The position numbers and the translations under genes were made by a program. A stretch of 32,604 nt of DNA from DASZXJ01 sp035545895. Its GTDB lineage: Bacteria > Planctomycetota > Phycisphaerae > Tepidisphaerales > Tepidisphaeraceae. The DNA is taken from NCBI GenBank assembly GCA_035545895.1, contig DASZXJ010000023.1, positions 1-32,604 of the forward strand. The letters run 5' to 3'. Position 1 is the stretch's first letter; each line of letters begins with the position of its first letter. The notes under the pieces are model-generated. The model did not search any database, had not been told where the DNA came from, and worked only from the letters and a program-made list of their open reading frames with translations. Shown here piece by piece: positions 19,233-27,579 of this stretch.

Positions 19233-19886
19233 ATGGACAATGAATGGCGAATCTGGCAATTCGCGGACTCCGCGTTCCCCAGCAGCGGCTTTGCCCATTC
19301 GGGCGGGCTCGAGGCAGCCTATCAACATCGCATTGTCATCGACGGCGCGTCTTTGGAACAGTTTCTGAATAGCAGTCGCACTCAACTCATAGCCGGTGTT
19401 TTGCAGTTTGTCTGCGCGGCATATGACTCGCCTTCGCAATTTGGGGTTATTGATGAGCAATGCAACCTGTTTCTTAACAATCACGTCGCCAATCGCGCCA
19501 GCCGGCTTCAGGGAAAGGCGTTTCTCTCGCTGGCCGCTCGGATATTCGATAGTTCAATGCTCACCTCCCTCGTCGATATGACACGATATGGTCGCGCCTC
19601 GGCTCACCTGGCCCCGGTTTTTGGTGTCGTCATGCGCGCATCTGACATCAGCAGGCAGCGAGCGCTGAATCTATTCTTGTTCACCACGCTCCGCAGCTAT
19701 CTTTCCAGCGCGGTGCGGCTCGGAATCGTCGGTCCCATTGAAGCCCAGCAAATTCAGGCGAAACTGACCGCGCCGAGCACTTTCGATGATGGTTCGAAAG
19801 CCAAAGCGCCTGTGCAGACATCGCCGATCCTTGATCTTCTCCAGGCCACGCAAAATCGTCTTTATTCAAGGCTATTTCAAAGTTGA
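19233..19886 (+). CDS. ureF: Urease accessory protein UreF
   Basis: This is a 217-residue helical protein. UreF bridges UreD and UreG in the urease activation complex and checks the GTPase step. The signature near the N-terminus (WRIWQFADSAFPSSGFAHSGGLEAA) is unmistakable. The C-terminal ALNLFLFTTLRSYLSSAVRL and LGIVGPIEAQQIQ helices also fit. I prefer ATG 19233 over GTG 19185, since the extra 16 residues would fall outside the family's conserved start. No strong ribosome site precedes either. It is divergent from hypA and followed six bases later by ureG. I found no convincing -24/-12 promoter on this strand. Confidence 0.93.
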   Translation: MDNEWRIWQFADSAFPSSGFAHSGGLEAAYQHRIVIDGASLEQFLNSSRTQLIAGVLQFVCAAYDSPSQFGVIDEQCNLFLNNHVANRASRLQGKAFLSLAARIFDSSMLTSLVDMTRYGRASAHLAPVFGVVMRASDISRQRALNLFLFTTLRSYLSSAVRLGIVGPIEAQQIQAKLTAPSTFDDGSKAKAPVQTSPILDLLQATQNRLYSRLFQS

Positions 19887-19892
19887 GGAAAC

Positions 19893-20588
19893 ATGGCGGA
19901 ACTTCATACCCACGATGTCTGGACGCATCCGGGCCGATTCATCGACCGGGCACGCCCGATACATAATCGCGATTACTCCTTGCGTGCGTTCACTGTGGGT
20001 ATTGGCGGGCCGGTGGGAAGCGGCAAGACCGCGCTCATGCTCGCGCTGTGTACCCAATTACGGGAACAACTGTCCGTTTGCGCCGTTACCAATGACATTT
20101 TCACCAAGGAAGATGCGGATTTTCTGACCCGTCACCGGGCGCTGGAGAGTGATCGCATTATGGCAGTCGAAACCGGCGGCTGCCCGCACGCTGCCATTCG
20201 TGAGGATATCAGCGCCAATCTCATGGCCTTGGAACATCTGCACAGCTTGCATAATCCCGATCTGCTGCTGCTGGAATCCGGCGGCGACAATCTGGCTGCC
20301 CATTTTAGCCGCGAACTCGCCGATTTCACCATTTATGTGATCGACGTGGCGGGCGGCGACAAGGTGCCGCGCAAGGGCGGACCAGGTATCACGCAGTCCG
20401 ATTTGCTGGTCATCAATAAAACCGATCTGGCACCGGCAGTCGGTGCTGATCTAAGCATCATGGATCGCGATGCCCGTCTAATGCGCGGCGATGGGCCTTT
20501 TGTCTTTACCCAGGTGAAGCACGGCGCGGGCGTCGAACAGGTGGTGACGCACCTTCTGTCGGCGCGCCTGTCGGCCATAAATACATGA
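19893..20588 (+). CDS. ureG: Urease activation GTPase UreG
   Basis: This 231-residue SIMIBI GTPase carries nickel from UreE to the apo-urease complex. P-loop GGPVGSGKT lies at 38-46. Other marks are VTNDIFTKEDADFL, the nickel-binding Cys97-Pro98-His99 (ETGGCPHAAIRED), LLLESGGDNLAAHFS, VIDVAGGDKVPRKGGPGIT and NKTDLAP. Length and motifs are normal. GAGG precedes ATG 19893. It is the second gene of ureF-ureG; the urtA regulatory region follows. Confidence 0.97.
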   Translation: MAELHTHDVWTHPGRFIDRARPIHNRDYSLRAFTVGIGGPVGSGKTALMLALCTQLREQLSVCAVTNDIFTKEDADFLTRHRALESDRIMAVETGGCPHAAIREDISANLMALEHLHSLHNPDLLLLESGGDNLAAHFSRELADFTIYVIDVAGGDKVPRKGGPGITQSDLLVINKTDLAPAVGADLSIMDRDARLMRGDGPFVFTQVKHGAGVEQVVTHLLSARLSAINT

Positions 20589-20595
20589 CCCGGCT

Positions 20596-20609
20596 GTTGC
20601 AGGTGCAAC
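20596..20609. promoter_or_regulatory. Palindrome GTTGCA-GG-TGCAAC upstream of urtA, candidate activator site
   Basis: The perfect arms extend to TGTTGCA and TGCAACA (20595-20610). They lie 62 bases upstream of the urtA -24/-12 promoter, a usual distance for a sigma-54 enhancer site. The same half-sites occur in the porin/BMP spacer with nine more bases between the arms. Confidence 0.55.
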
Positions 20610-20671
20610 ATCCGGGGCGCAGCCTGAAAAAAAGCGCATGAATTGTTCACGACGAAACTCCATGAGCAACC

Positions 20672-20688
20672 TTGGTACAAACTTTGCA
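20672..20688 (+). promoter_or_regulatory. Sigma-54-type promoter of urtABCDE-ureDABC
   Basis: TTGGTACAAACTTTGCA has a TTGGTAC -24 box and a canonical TTTGCA -12 box. Exactly ten bases separate GG (20674-20675) and GC (20686-20687). The predicted start is near 20699, giving a 64-base leader before urtA. Confidence 0.7.
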
Positions 20689-20762
20689 CGAGTCCGATCG
20701 CCGTTGGTTGGCCCATCGTCGGGCCACGATTCATTTATTTCTAACTGATGGAGACTGGACCG

Positions 20763-22037
20763 ATGCGGAAAACACTCTCGTTTTTATGCGGCGCTGCAAT
20801 CGCCGCGCTCAGTTGGCTGCCCATGGCGCGGGCGCAGGACACCGTCAAGATCGGCGTACTGCATTCCCTCTCGGGCACGATGGCGATTTCGGAAACGTCG
20901 CTGCGCGATGTCGTCCTGATGGCGGTGGATGAAATCAACGCCTCCGGCGGTGTCCTGGGAAAGAAAATCGATGCCGTCGTCGTTGATCCGGCCTCCAACT
21001 GGCCTCTCTTTGCCGAAAAAGCCAAGCAACTCATCGTACAAGACAAGGTGGCCGTGACGTTCGGCTGCTGGACCAGCGTCAGCCGGAAGTCCGTGCTGCC
21101 TGTCTTTGAAGCCAAATACTCCAAAGCCGAAAATCCGTACGGCGGCGGACTCCTCTTCTATCCAGTTCAATACGAAGGCGAAGAACAAAGCCCCAACATC
21201 TTCTACACCGGCGCCAGCCCCAACGAACAGCTCATCCCTGCTGCTGAATACATGATGAGCAAGGATGGCGGCGAAAAGAAGAAGTTCTATCTCCTGGGCA
21301 CCGACTATGTCTTCCCGCGCACCGCCAACAAGGTGCTGCGTGCGTTTCTCCTGAAGAAAGGCGTGCCCGAATCCAATATCGCCGAGGAATACACCCCCTT
21401 CGGCCACAGCGATTACCAGACGATTGTCGCCAAGGTGAAGGATTTCGCCAAAAACGGCGATGCGTGTATTCTCTCGACGATTAACGGCGACTCCAACGTA
21501 CCCTTCTACAAGGAATTCGCCAACCAGGGACTGACCGCCGAAAAATGCCCGATCATGGCTTTCTCGGTGGCTGAGGACGAACTCCGTTCCATGGAGACCG
21601 AAAAACTTGTGGGGCACCTGGCGGCGTGGAATTACTATCAGTCGATTGATACGCCAGAAAACAAGAAATTCGTCGCCGCGTTCAAGGCATACTGCAAGGC
21701 CAAGGGTCTGCCCGGCGGTGATGCCCGCGTGACGGATGACCCGATCGAAGCCGCCTACTTCGGCGTGTATGTCTGGAAGGCCGCCGTCGAAAAGGCCAAG
21801 TCCTTCGACATCGACAAGGTCATCCCCGCCGTTCTCGGACTGGAATTCGACGCGCCCGGCGGCAAAAAGAAGATGGACACGCTCAACCATCACACCTGGA
21901 AGCCGGTGCTGATTGGTTCGATCAAGGCCGATGGTCAGTTTGACATTATCTCGCAAACCCCGCTGGTTCATCCCGATTCGTTCAGCACGTATCTCCATAC
22001 GCCTGAAGAAATCGCGAAGCTGACGGGTGCGAAATAG
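20763..22037 (+). CDS. urtA: Urea ABC transporter substrate-binding protein UrtA
   Basis: This 424-residue periplasmic protein binds urea for the importer. A signal peptide (1-24) ends at MARA before QDTVKIGVLHSLSGTMAISE. Urea-type features include VAVTFGCWTSVSRKSVLPVFE, GLLFYPVQYEGEEQSPNIFY, TGASPNEQLIPAAEYMM, AAWNYYQSIDTPENKKFVAA and TDDPIEAAYFGVYVW. A few extra residues (KYSKAENPYGG) precede the FYPVQYEG motif compared with the usual form. ATG 20763 is preceded by GGAG; an in-frame ATG at 20748 is less likely. It heads the operon, and a strong hairpin follows its stop. Confidence 0.95.
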   Translation: MRKTLSFLCGAAIAALSWLPMARAQDTVKIGVLHSLSGTMAISETSLRDVVLMAVDEINASGGVLGKKIDAVVVDPASNWPLFAEKAKQLIVQDKVAVTFGCWTSVSRKSVLPVFEAKYSKAENPYGGGLLFYPVQYEGEEQSPNIFYTGASPNEQLIPAAEYMMSKDGGEKKKFYLLGTDYVFPRTANKVLRAFLLKKGVPESNIAEEYTPFGHSDYQTIVAKVKDFAKNGDACILSTINGDSNVPFYKEFANQGLTAEKCPIMAFSVAEDELRSMETEKLVGHLAAWNYYQSIDTPENKKFVAAFKAYCKAKGLPGGDARVTDDPIEAAYFGVYVWKAAVEKAKSFDIDKVIPAVLGLEFDAPGGKKKMDTLNHHTWKPVLIGSIKADGQFDIISQTPLVHPDSFSTYLHTPEEIAKLTGAK

Positions 22038-22072
22038 TGGCGAAACGGACTGAGTCATTCGTAAAGGCTTGT

Positions 22073-22104
22073 GCAGGGGCGGCGCGAAACCGTGCCGCCC
22101 CTGC
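22073..22104 (+). promoter_or_regulatory. Strong hairpin between urtA and urtB
   Basis: GCAGGGGCGGC (22073-22083) pairs perfectly with GCCGCCCCTGC (22094-22104) over a 10-base loop. No T-run follows. Such intercistronic stems often protect the 3' end of the upstream binding-protein mRNA or cause partial termination, so that UrtA exceeds the membrane subunits. Confidence 0.7.
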
Positions 22105-22139
22105 CGGTCTGTTTCAGAGCATCAACTGGTAATGATGTA

Positions 22140-23855
22140 ATGGACCTACGACGTTTGTTCGTGAACCGGATCGTGTGGCTCATGGTGTTGGCGGGAGCGA
22201 TGGCGCCCATCGGGGCGTCTGCGGCCGAACCTCCAGTGCCCGGAGAATTGATTGAAGGATTGAAGTCCCTGAAAACAGCAGATGCCGCCAAGAGGCAGGC
22301 GTTTTACGATTTGGTCGCCAAAAAAGGCGACGCCCGCCTTGCGACGGCACTGACTGCTTATCGCGATGGACAACTGCAATTAAAGGATGATCGCCTGGTC
22401 GCATACGGTCCCCGGATCAATGTGCCGGGTCAGGGTTCGGTGCTTCCCTTGATCGATGCCATCACCCGCGAGCCAGTGAAAAGCACTGATGGCCAGCCGA
22501 TCTATGTGCAACGTCCCGATCTTTCCGGCGCGATGCGCGCCCCGCCGCCTGCCGAAAAACGCCTGATCGGCGGATTGCTCTCCAGTCTATCGCTGAACGA
22601 CCCCAATCCCGCCAAGCGAAAGGACGCCATCCAATCGGCCGGCGATCGGGAAGATGAGACCCTCCTTCCCATCCTCGAAACGCAGCTTAAATCCGGCTCA
22701 TCCAGCGCTTATTCAACCGTGCTGAAGGAATCGATCGGGCGCATCAAGCTCGCCAAGGGTACGCGCGAACAAAAACTCGAAGCCGCCGACTTGCTTACCG
22801 ACGTTCGTACCAACAATGGCCTGACCAGCCTGCAAAAGGCCAGAGACGTTCCCGAAAACAAATCCGATGCCGAACTATCCGCCAGGCTCGACCGCGCCAT
22901 CTCCGCCGGCGAAAGCTATCAGACGCGCATCCGCTGGATTCAAAACACCTTCGCCGGCTTGTCGCTCAGCAGCATTCTGATCCTGTTGGCGCTGGGCCTG
23001 TCGATCATTTTCGGATTGATGGGCGTGATCAACATGGCACACGGCGAATTCATGATGGTGGGCGCGTTTACCACCTACGTCGTCAGCGAGTTCTGGAAGG
23101 CCCATTTACCCGGGCTGTATGACTATTACCTGCTGAGCGCGATTCCCGCGGCGTTTTTGGCGGCGGGACTCATTGGGTTCGTCTGCGAAATTGCAGTGAT
23201 TCGCCATCTTTATGGCCGGCCGTTGGAAACGCTGCTCGCCACGTGGGGCATTGGATTAATCCTGATCCAAACCGCCCGCGTCGGTTTTGGAGACACGCTT
23301 TCGGTCACGCCGCCCAAATGGATGGAGGGCGGCATTGAAGTCATGCCCGATCTTTATTTCCCGCTGAATCGATTGTTCATCATCTTCTTCTGCGCGGCCT
23401 GCATTGCGGCGGTCTACTTCATCGTCAACAAAACCAAGCTGGGCTTGCTCTTGCGGGCGACCACGCAAAATCGCGATATGGCATCGGCCCTGGGTGTGCC
23501 GACGCGTCGCGTCGATGCCCTCACGTTCGCCTTCGGGGCTGGATTGGCCGGGTTGGCGGGCGTCGTCGTGCCGCTGTACAACAAGATCAATCCCTCCATC
23601 GGGCAGGAATACATCGTTGATAGCTTCATGGTCGTGGTCGTGGGCGGCGTGGGCAAGCTGGCCGGCGCGATCATCGCCGGACTGGGCCTGGGATTCCTGA
23701 GCAAATACCTTGAACCCCTGCTGCAAAACTTCAAGGCGATGGAATCGAGCGCTTCGGTGATCGGCAAAGTGGTAGTGCTGGGGTTGATCGTCGTCTTCCT
23801 GCAATGGCGGCCGTCGGGACTCTTTCCGCCACGGGGGAGGATGGCCGATGCCTGA
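22140..23855 (+). CDS. urtB: Urea ABC transporter permease UrtB
   Basis: This 571-residue inner-membrane permease of the LivH class has the long N-terminal extension typical of UrtB. It starts with a signal-like segment (to about residue 29, GASAAEPP), then a helical extracytoplasmic region to about 270. The membrane part follows: SLSSILILLALGLSIIFGLM, GVINMAHGEFMMVGAFTTYV, LETLLATWGIGLILIQTARV and NRDMASALGVPTRRVDALTF. ATG 22140 is chosen because the signal segment then starts normally; a start at 22071 would run through the hairpin. Its end overlaps urtC by eight bases. Confidence 0.94.
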   Translation: MDLRRLFVNRIVWLMVLAGAMAPIGASAAEPPVPGELIEGLKSLKTADAAKRQAFYDLVAKKGDARLATALTAYRDGQLQLKDDRLVAYGPRINVPGQGSVLPLIDAITREPVKSTDGQPIYVQRPDLSGAMRAPPPAEKRLIGGLLSSLSLNDPNPAKRKDAIQSAGDREDETLLPILETQLKSGSSSAYSTVLKESIGRIKLAKGTREQKLEAADLLTDVRTNNGLTSLQKARDVPENKSDAELSARLDRAISAGESYQTRIRWIQNTFAGLSLSSILILLALGLSIIFGLMGVINMAHGEFMMVGAFTTYVVSEFWKAHLPGLYDYYLLSAIPAAFLAAGLIGFVCEIAVIRHLYGRPLETLLATWGIGLILIQTARVGFGDTLSVTPPKWMEGGIEVMPDLYFPLNRLFIIFFCAACIAAVYFIVNKTKLGLLLRATTQNRDMASALGVPTRRVDALTFAFGAGLAGLAGVVVPLYNKINPSIGQEYIVDSFMVVVVGGVGKLAGAIIAGLGLGFLSKYLEPLLQNFKAMESSASVIGKVVVLGLIVVFLQWRPSGLFPPRGRMADA

Positions 23856-25206
23856 TAACACGCAGCCCCTGGACGCCTTGCCACCCAACATCCTCTGGAC
23901 CCGCCGAGGCGTTTGCGCGCTGATGCTGCTCCTGTTCTTCGTGTTCGTACCGGTGCTGAACAGCGCCGGCATTGTGCCGGATTATAAGATCAGCGTGCTC
24001 GGCAAATACCTCTGCCTTGCCATCGTCGCGATCGGCATTGACCTGATCTGGGGATATACGGGCATCCTCTCCCTTTGCCAGGCATTCTTCTTCTGCCTGG
24101 GCGGCTACGCGATGGCCATGCACCTGAGCCTTCCGCAGGGAGGCGGCGACGTGCGCCCCGAATACAACAACATCCCGCAGTTCATGTTCTTCAACAACCT
24201 GCACGAACTGCCCGGCTTCTGGAAGCCGTTTGGCAGCTTTACATTTACCTTGATCGCCGGCCTGGGATTACCGACGCTGGCCGCCACCATTTTCGGATTC
24301 TTCATCCTGCGTAGCCGGGTGCGCGGGGTCTATTTCTCGATCATCACGCAAGCCGTCGCCTGGGGAGCGTGGCTTTTGATCAGCCGCAATGAAATGTTGC
24401 TGGGCGGCACTAATGGGCTGACGAATTTCAACAAATCCTTTACTCAGGACCATCACTGGGTTTTAGGATTGTATTTGCTGACCATAACGATGCTGGCAGC
24501 CGTTTATCTGCTGTGCAAGGCGATTGCGCGATCGCGGCTGGGACGCGTGCTGGTGGCGGTCCGTGACAAGGAGACGCGTCTCTATTTTGCCGGCTATCGC
24601 CCATACGCGTTCAAAGTATTCGCCTTCGCGGTCGCCGCGATGCTCGCCGGGCTGGGTGGCATGCTCTATGCGCCGCAGGTCGGGATCATCACGCCGCAGA
24701 ACATGAACGTGCAGGCGTCGATCGACATGGTGATCCTGGTGGCCGTCGGTGGGCGCGGGCGGCTCTGGGGCGCCGTGCTGGGCGCGCTGCTGGTGAATTA
24801 CACATATGCCTCGCTGACCTCCGACATGCCTGCAGCGTGGCCCTTCGTGCAGGGGGCGATGTTTCTCGCGGTGGTGCTGCTCTTTCCCGACGGCATCGTC
24901 ACACTTTGGGATTCCGTGGAAAAGCAGATTGCCGGCCGGACGGGCGCCCTGCGCATTTCGATGACCGTCCTGCCGTTGGTGGTAATCGTCTTATTTCTCG
25001 CAGCCGAGTCCCTCGGACTCATGCCTGACTTTTTGCAACGGGTGGTTTTCGAATCCGACAGGATCGGCCGCGTCGCGCTGAAGTATTTCGTGCTGGTCGC
25101 GTTGTTGATCGTGCCGGGAATCTGGCAGAAATTCTCCAAGCCGCGGGCTGCAGTCGCGGCCGAGCCGATCGAATTGCCGCTGGCCGCCAAGGAGGCGCAG
25201 CCATGA
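23848..25206 (+). CDS. urtC: Urea ABC transporter permease UrtC with C-terminal extension
   Basis: This is the LivM-class permease, 452 residues. The core has about ten membrane segments, with motifs AIGIDLIWGYTGILSLCQAF, FFCLGGYAMAMHLSL, RSRVRGVYFSIITQAVAWGA, LLGGTNGLTNF and AVGGRGRLWGAVLGALLVNY. Most UrtC proteins end near residue 350-390. This one continues about 80 residues with two more hydrophobic segments (SMTVLPLVVIVLFLAAESLG and KYFVLVALLIVPGIW) and a Pro/Glu-rich tail. A GGGGGAGG site lies seven bases upstream of ATG 23848. It shares an ATGA overlap with urtD. Confidence 0.94.
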   Translation: MPDNTQPLDALPPNILWTRRGVCALMLLLFFVFVPVLNSAGIVPDYKISVLGKYLCLAIVAIGIDLIWGYTGILSLCQAFFFCLGGYAMAMHLSLPQGGGDVRPEYNNIPQFMFFNNLHELPGFWKPFGSFTFTLIAGLGLPTLAATIFGFFILRSRVRGVYFSIITQAVAWGAWLLISRNEMLLGGTNGLTNFNKSFTQDHHWVLGLYLLTITMLAAVYLLCKAIARSRLGRVLVAVRDKETRLYFAGYRPYAFKVFAFAVAAMLAGLGGMLYAPQVGIITPQNMNVQASIDMVILVAVGGRGRLWGAVLGALLVNYTYASLTSDMPAAWPFVQGAMFLAVVLLFPDGIVTLWDSVEKQIAGRTGALRISMTVLPLVVIVLFLAAESLGLMPDFLQRVVFESDRIGRVALKYFVLVALLIVPGIWQKFSKPRAAVAAEPIELPLAAKEAQP

Positions 25207-25985
25207 GCGACACCATCGCCGGCAACCCTCCCATCGAATACAACGCCATCGACACATACAGCGTCTATGTCAAAAACGTCTCGGTCGTTTTCGACGGTTT
25301 CAAAGCGCTGGATATCGATACTTTCGGCGTGCATTACAACGACTTGCGAGTTGTCATCGGCCCCAACGGAGCCGGCAAGACGACGCTGTGCGATGTCATC
25401 AGCGGCAAGACCCGCGTCACCACCGGACGCATTTTCGTCAATCGCAATGAAGTGACCCATCTGCCCGACGTCGATATCGCTCGCCTGGGCGTCGGGCGGA
25501 AGTTTCAGACACCCACTATTTTCGACAGCCTGACCGTTTACGAAAACATGGAACTCGCCTTGCCCGGCCGGCGCAATGTGTGGCGCAACCTCTGGGGCAG
25601 CGAAACACTCCAGCAGCGCGATGCCATCCATGCAATCCTGCAGCGCGTCCATCTAATCGCCCAACGCAATACCGCGGCAAAGTACCTCAGCCACGGCCAG
25701 AGACAGTGGCTGGAAATCAGCATGTTGATCGTGGCCGACCCCAAGCTGCTGCTGGTGGACGAACCCGCCGCCGGCTTGACCGACAAGGAAACCGAACTCA
25801 CCGCCGAGTTGCTGCTGGAACTCAAGGGACATCACACCATCATCGTGATCGAACACGATATGGATTTCGTGCGCCGGCTGGGGAGCCGAGTCACCGTTCT
25901 CAATGAAGGACAGGTCCTGGCGGATGGCACGCTCGACCAGGTGTCCGCCGATCCCAAAGTGGTGGAGGCCTACCTCGGCAGGTAA
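25203..25985 (+). CDS. urtD: Urea ABC transporter ATPase UrtD
   Basis: This 260-residue LivG-class ATPase has Walker A GPNGAGKT (53-60), the Q-loop region GRKFQTPTIFDSLTVYENME, signature LSHGQ (162-166), Walker B KLLLVDEP (181-188) and switch VIEHDMDFVRRLG. The LSHGQ form with QRQWLEI is characteristic of UrtD. It pairs with UrtE to energise urea uptake. Its start overlaps the urtC stop. Confidence 0.96.
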   Translation: MSDTIAGNPPIEYNAIDTYSVYVKNVSVVFDGFKALDIDTFGVHYNDLRVVIGPNGAGKTTLCDVISGKTRVTTGRIFVNRNEVTHLPDVDIARLGVGRKFQTPTIFDSLTVYENMELALPGRRNVWRNLWGSETLQQRDAIHAILQRVHLIAQRNTAAKYLSHGQRQWLEISMLIVADPKLLLVDEPAAGLTDKETELTAELLLELKGHHTIIVIEHDMDFVRRLGSRVTVLNEGQVLADGTLDQVSADPKVVEAYLGR

Positions 25986-25989
25986 ACCG

Positions 25990-26688
25990 ATGCGATTGAC
26001 CACCCACAAGCTCGACTTCTCCTACGGCATGGTCAAGGCGCTGCGCGAAGTGACCATGGACATGGCGCCGGCGCGCGTCACCTGCGTCATCGGTCGCAAC
26101 GGCGTGGGCAAAACCACGCTCATGAAAAACCTCATGGGCCTGCAACGATCCACCGGCGGCGCGGTCAAGCTCGGGGAGCAGGATGTCACGCGCCTCCCCG
26201 CCAACAAGCGCGCCAAGGCGGGCATTGCACTGGTCCCCCAGGGACGACAAATCTTTCCAAAACTCACCGTGCTGGAAAACCTGCGCATCGGATTGCAGGC
26301 CCGCACCGATGGACGCAAATCGGTCCCCGAAGAACTGTACGACTCGTTTCCCGTGCTGAAGAAGATGGCCCATCGCATGGGCGGCGACCTGTCGGGCGGG
26401 CAGCAGCAGCAATTGGCCATCGCCCGGGCGCTGTGCGGCGACCCTAAAGTCCTGCTTCTGGACGAGCCGACCGAAGGTATTCAGCCCAACATCATCCAGC
26501 AGATCGGACAGGTGCTTCGCCAGCTTGTGACCGAACGGAACATGACCATCGTGCTCGTCGAACAATATCTCGATTTTGTCCGTGAATTTGGAGATTACTT
26601 TTACATAATGAACCGCGGCTCGGTCGTTGCCGAAGGCGATACCTCGCAGCTTCGCGACGAACTGGTCAGCCGCCACTTAAGCGTTTAG
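25990..26688 (+). CDS. urtE: Urea ABC transporter ATPase UrtE
   Basis: This 232-residue LivF-class ATPase has Walker A GRNGVGKT (35-42), GIALVPQGRQIFPKLTVLEN, signature LSGGQ (134-138), Walker B VLLLDEPTEGIQP and VLVEQYLDFVREFGD. An open frame extends upstream into urtD, but ATG 25990 starts the conserved MRLTTHKLDFSYG and lies four bases after the urtD stop. ureD follows at once. Confidence 0.96.
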   Translation: MRLTTHKLDFSYGMVKALREVTMDMAPARVTCVIGRNGVGKTTLMKNLMGLQRSTGGAVKLGEQDVTRLPANKRAKAGIALVPQGRQIFPKLTVLENLRIGLQARTDGRKSVPEELYDSFPVLKKMAHRMGGDLSGGQQQQLAIARALCGDPKVLLLDEPTEGIQPNIIQQIGQVLRQLVTERNMTIVLVEQYLDFVREFGDYFYIMNRGSVVAEGDTSQLRDELVSRHLSV

Positions 26689-26691
26689 CCC

Positions 26692-27570
26692 TTGAGCCAT
26701 CGAACAGCCGCCATCGCCGCCGTTCTTGACGAGCAGGCACCGCCGGTGCCGACGCTGATGTCTCGCGCCGGGCGCGGACATGTCGCGCTATCGCATTCCT
26801 CCGGGCGCACACGCATCATACGCGCTGCCGCCACCAGCCCGTTGAAATTGCTCGTCCCGCGCACCCATGGCGATGCCGCATGGATCTTCAGCAGCACCTT
26901 CGGCGGTGGGATGGTGGGCGGCGATTCGGTCCACCTTTCACTCAACGCCGGGCCCAATACCCGCTGCATGCTCAGCACACAGGCTTCCACCAAGATTTAT
27001 CGTACGATCGGCCCTTCCTGCCGCGCGGAATTGAATGCAACCCTCGCCGCGGGTTCGATCCTTATCTGTGCCCCAGACCCACTGGTCTGCTATCGCGGAG
27101 CCCGATATTTGCAGCATCAGCAATTTCATCTCGCCGCCAGTGCGGGACTGGTGTTGATCGACACCCTCACCAGCGGCCGCCATGCGCGCGGCGAACGCTG
27201 GGCGTTTGATCGTTATCACAGCCTCACCGAGGTGTTTTTCGATCAAACCTGCATCTTCCGTGACCGCATCGAGCTTTCTCCCGCACACGGGCCGATCGAC
27301 GATCCGATGCGCATGGGACCGGTTGATTGCTTCGCCACGGTGGTCGTCGCCGGTGATGCGTTGCAACCATTCGCCGATGAATTGCTGGCCTGCGTGGATG
27401 CCCAGCCCGCGCCGGCGGGCTCGGTCCTTTTTGCCGCCAGCGCAATCAATCATGGCGTGGTAATCCGCGTCGCCGGGCGCGACGGAGAAGCCGCTACCCA
27501 ATGGATTCGCCAGCGGCTGGCGTTTATCTCCCGACTCGCCGGCTACGACCCCTGGGCTCGCAAATGGTAA
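26692..27570 (+). CDS. ureD: Urease accessory protein UreD
   Basis: This 292-residue scaffold binds apo-urease and UreF-UreG during nickel insertion. Diagnostic stretches are RAGRGHVALSHSSGRTRI, FSSTFGGGMVGGDSV (near 67-80), CMLSTQASTKIYRT, APDPLVCYRGARYLQHQQFH and GRHARGERWAFDRY. The family start is variable. I use TTG 26692 because it is three bases from the urtE stop and gives a usual N-terminus; ATG 26758 is the alternative. Placement directly after urtE links urea uptake and urease in one transcript. Confidence 0.93.
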   Translation: MSHRTAAIAAVLDEQAPPVPTLMSRAGRGHVALSHSSGRTRIIRAAATSPLKLLVPRTHGDAAWIFSSTFGGGMVGGDSVHLSLNAGPNTRCMLSTQASTKIYRTIGPSCRAELNATLAAGSILICAPDPLVCYRGARYLQHQQFHLAASAGLVLIDTLTSGRHARGERWAFDRYHSLTEVFFDQTCIFRDRIELSPAHGPIDDPMRMGPVDCFATVVVAGDALQPFADELLACVDAQPAPAGSVLFAASAINHGVVIRVAGRDGEAATQWIRQRLAFISRLAGYDPWARKW

Positions 27571-27579
27571 GGAGATTTC

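Noticed and set aside
19197..19235. TTGACT near 19207 as a -35 box for ureF
   Set aside because: A -10 box at usual spacing would fall inside the ureF coding sequence.
20784..22058. Long 424-codon minus-strand frame opposite urtA, and a similar one opposite ureC (28359-29918)
   Set aside because: Both mirror the codon structure of clearly functional genes on the plus strand and show no family motifs.
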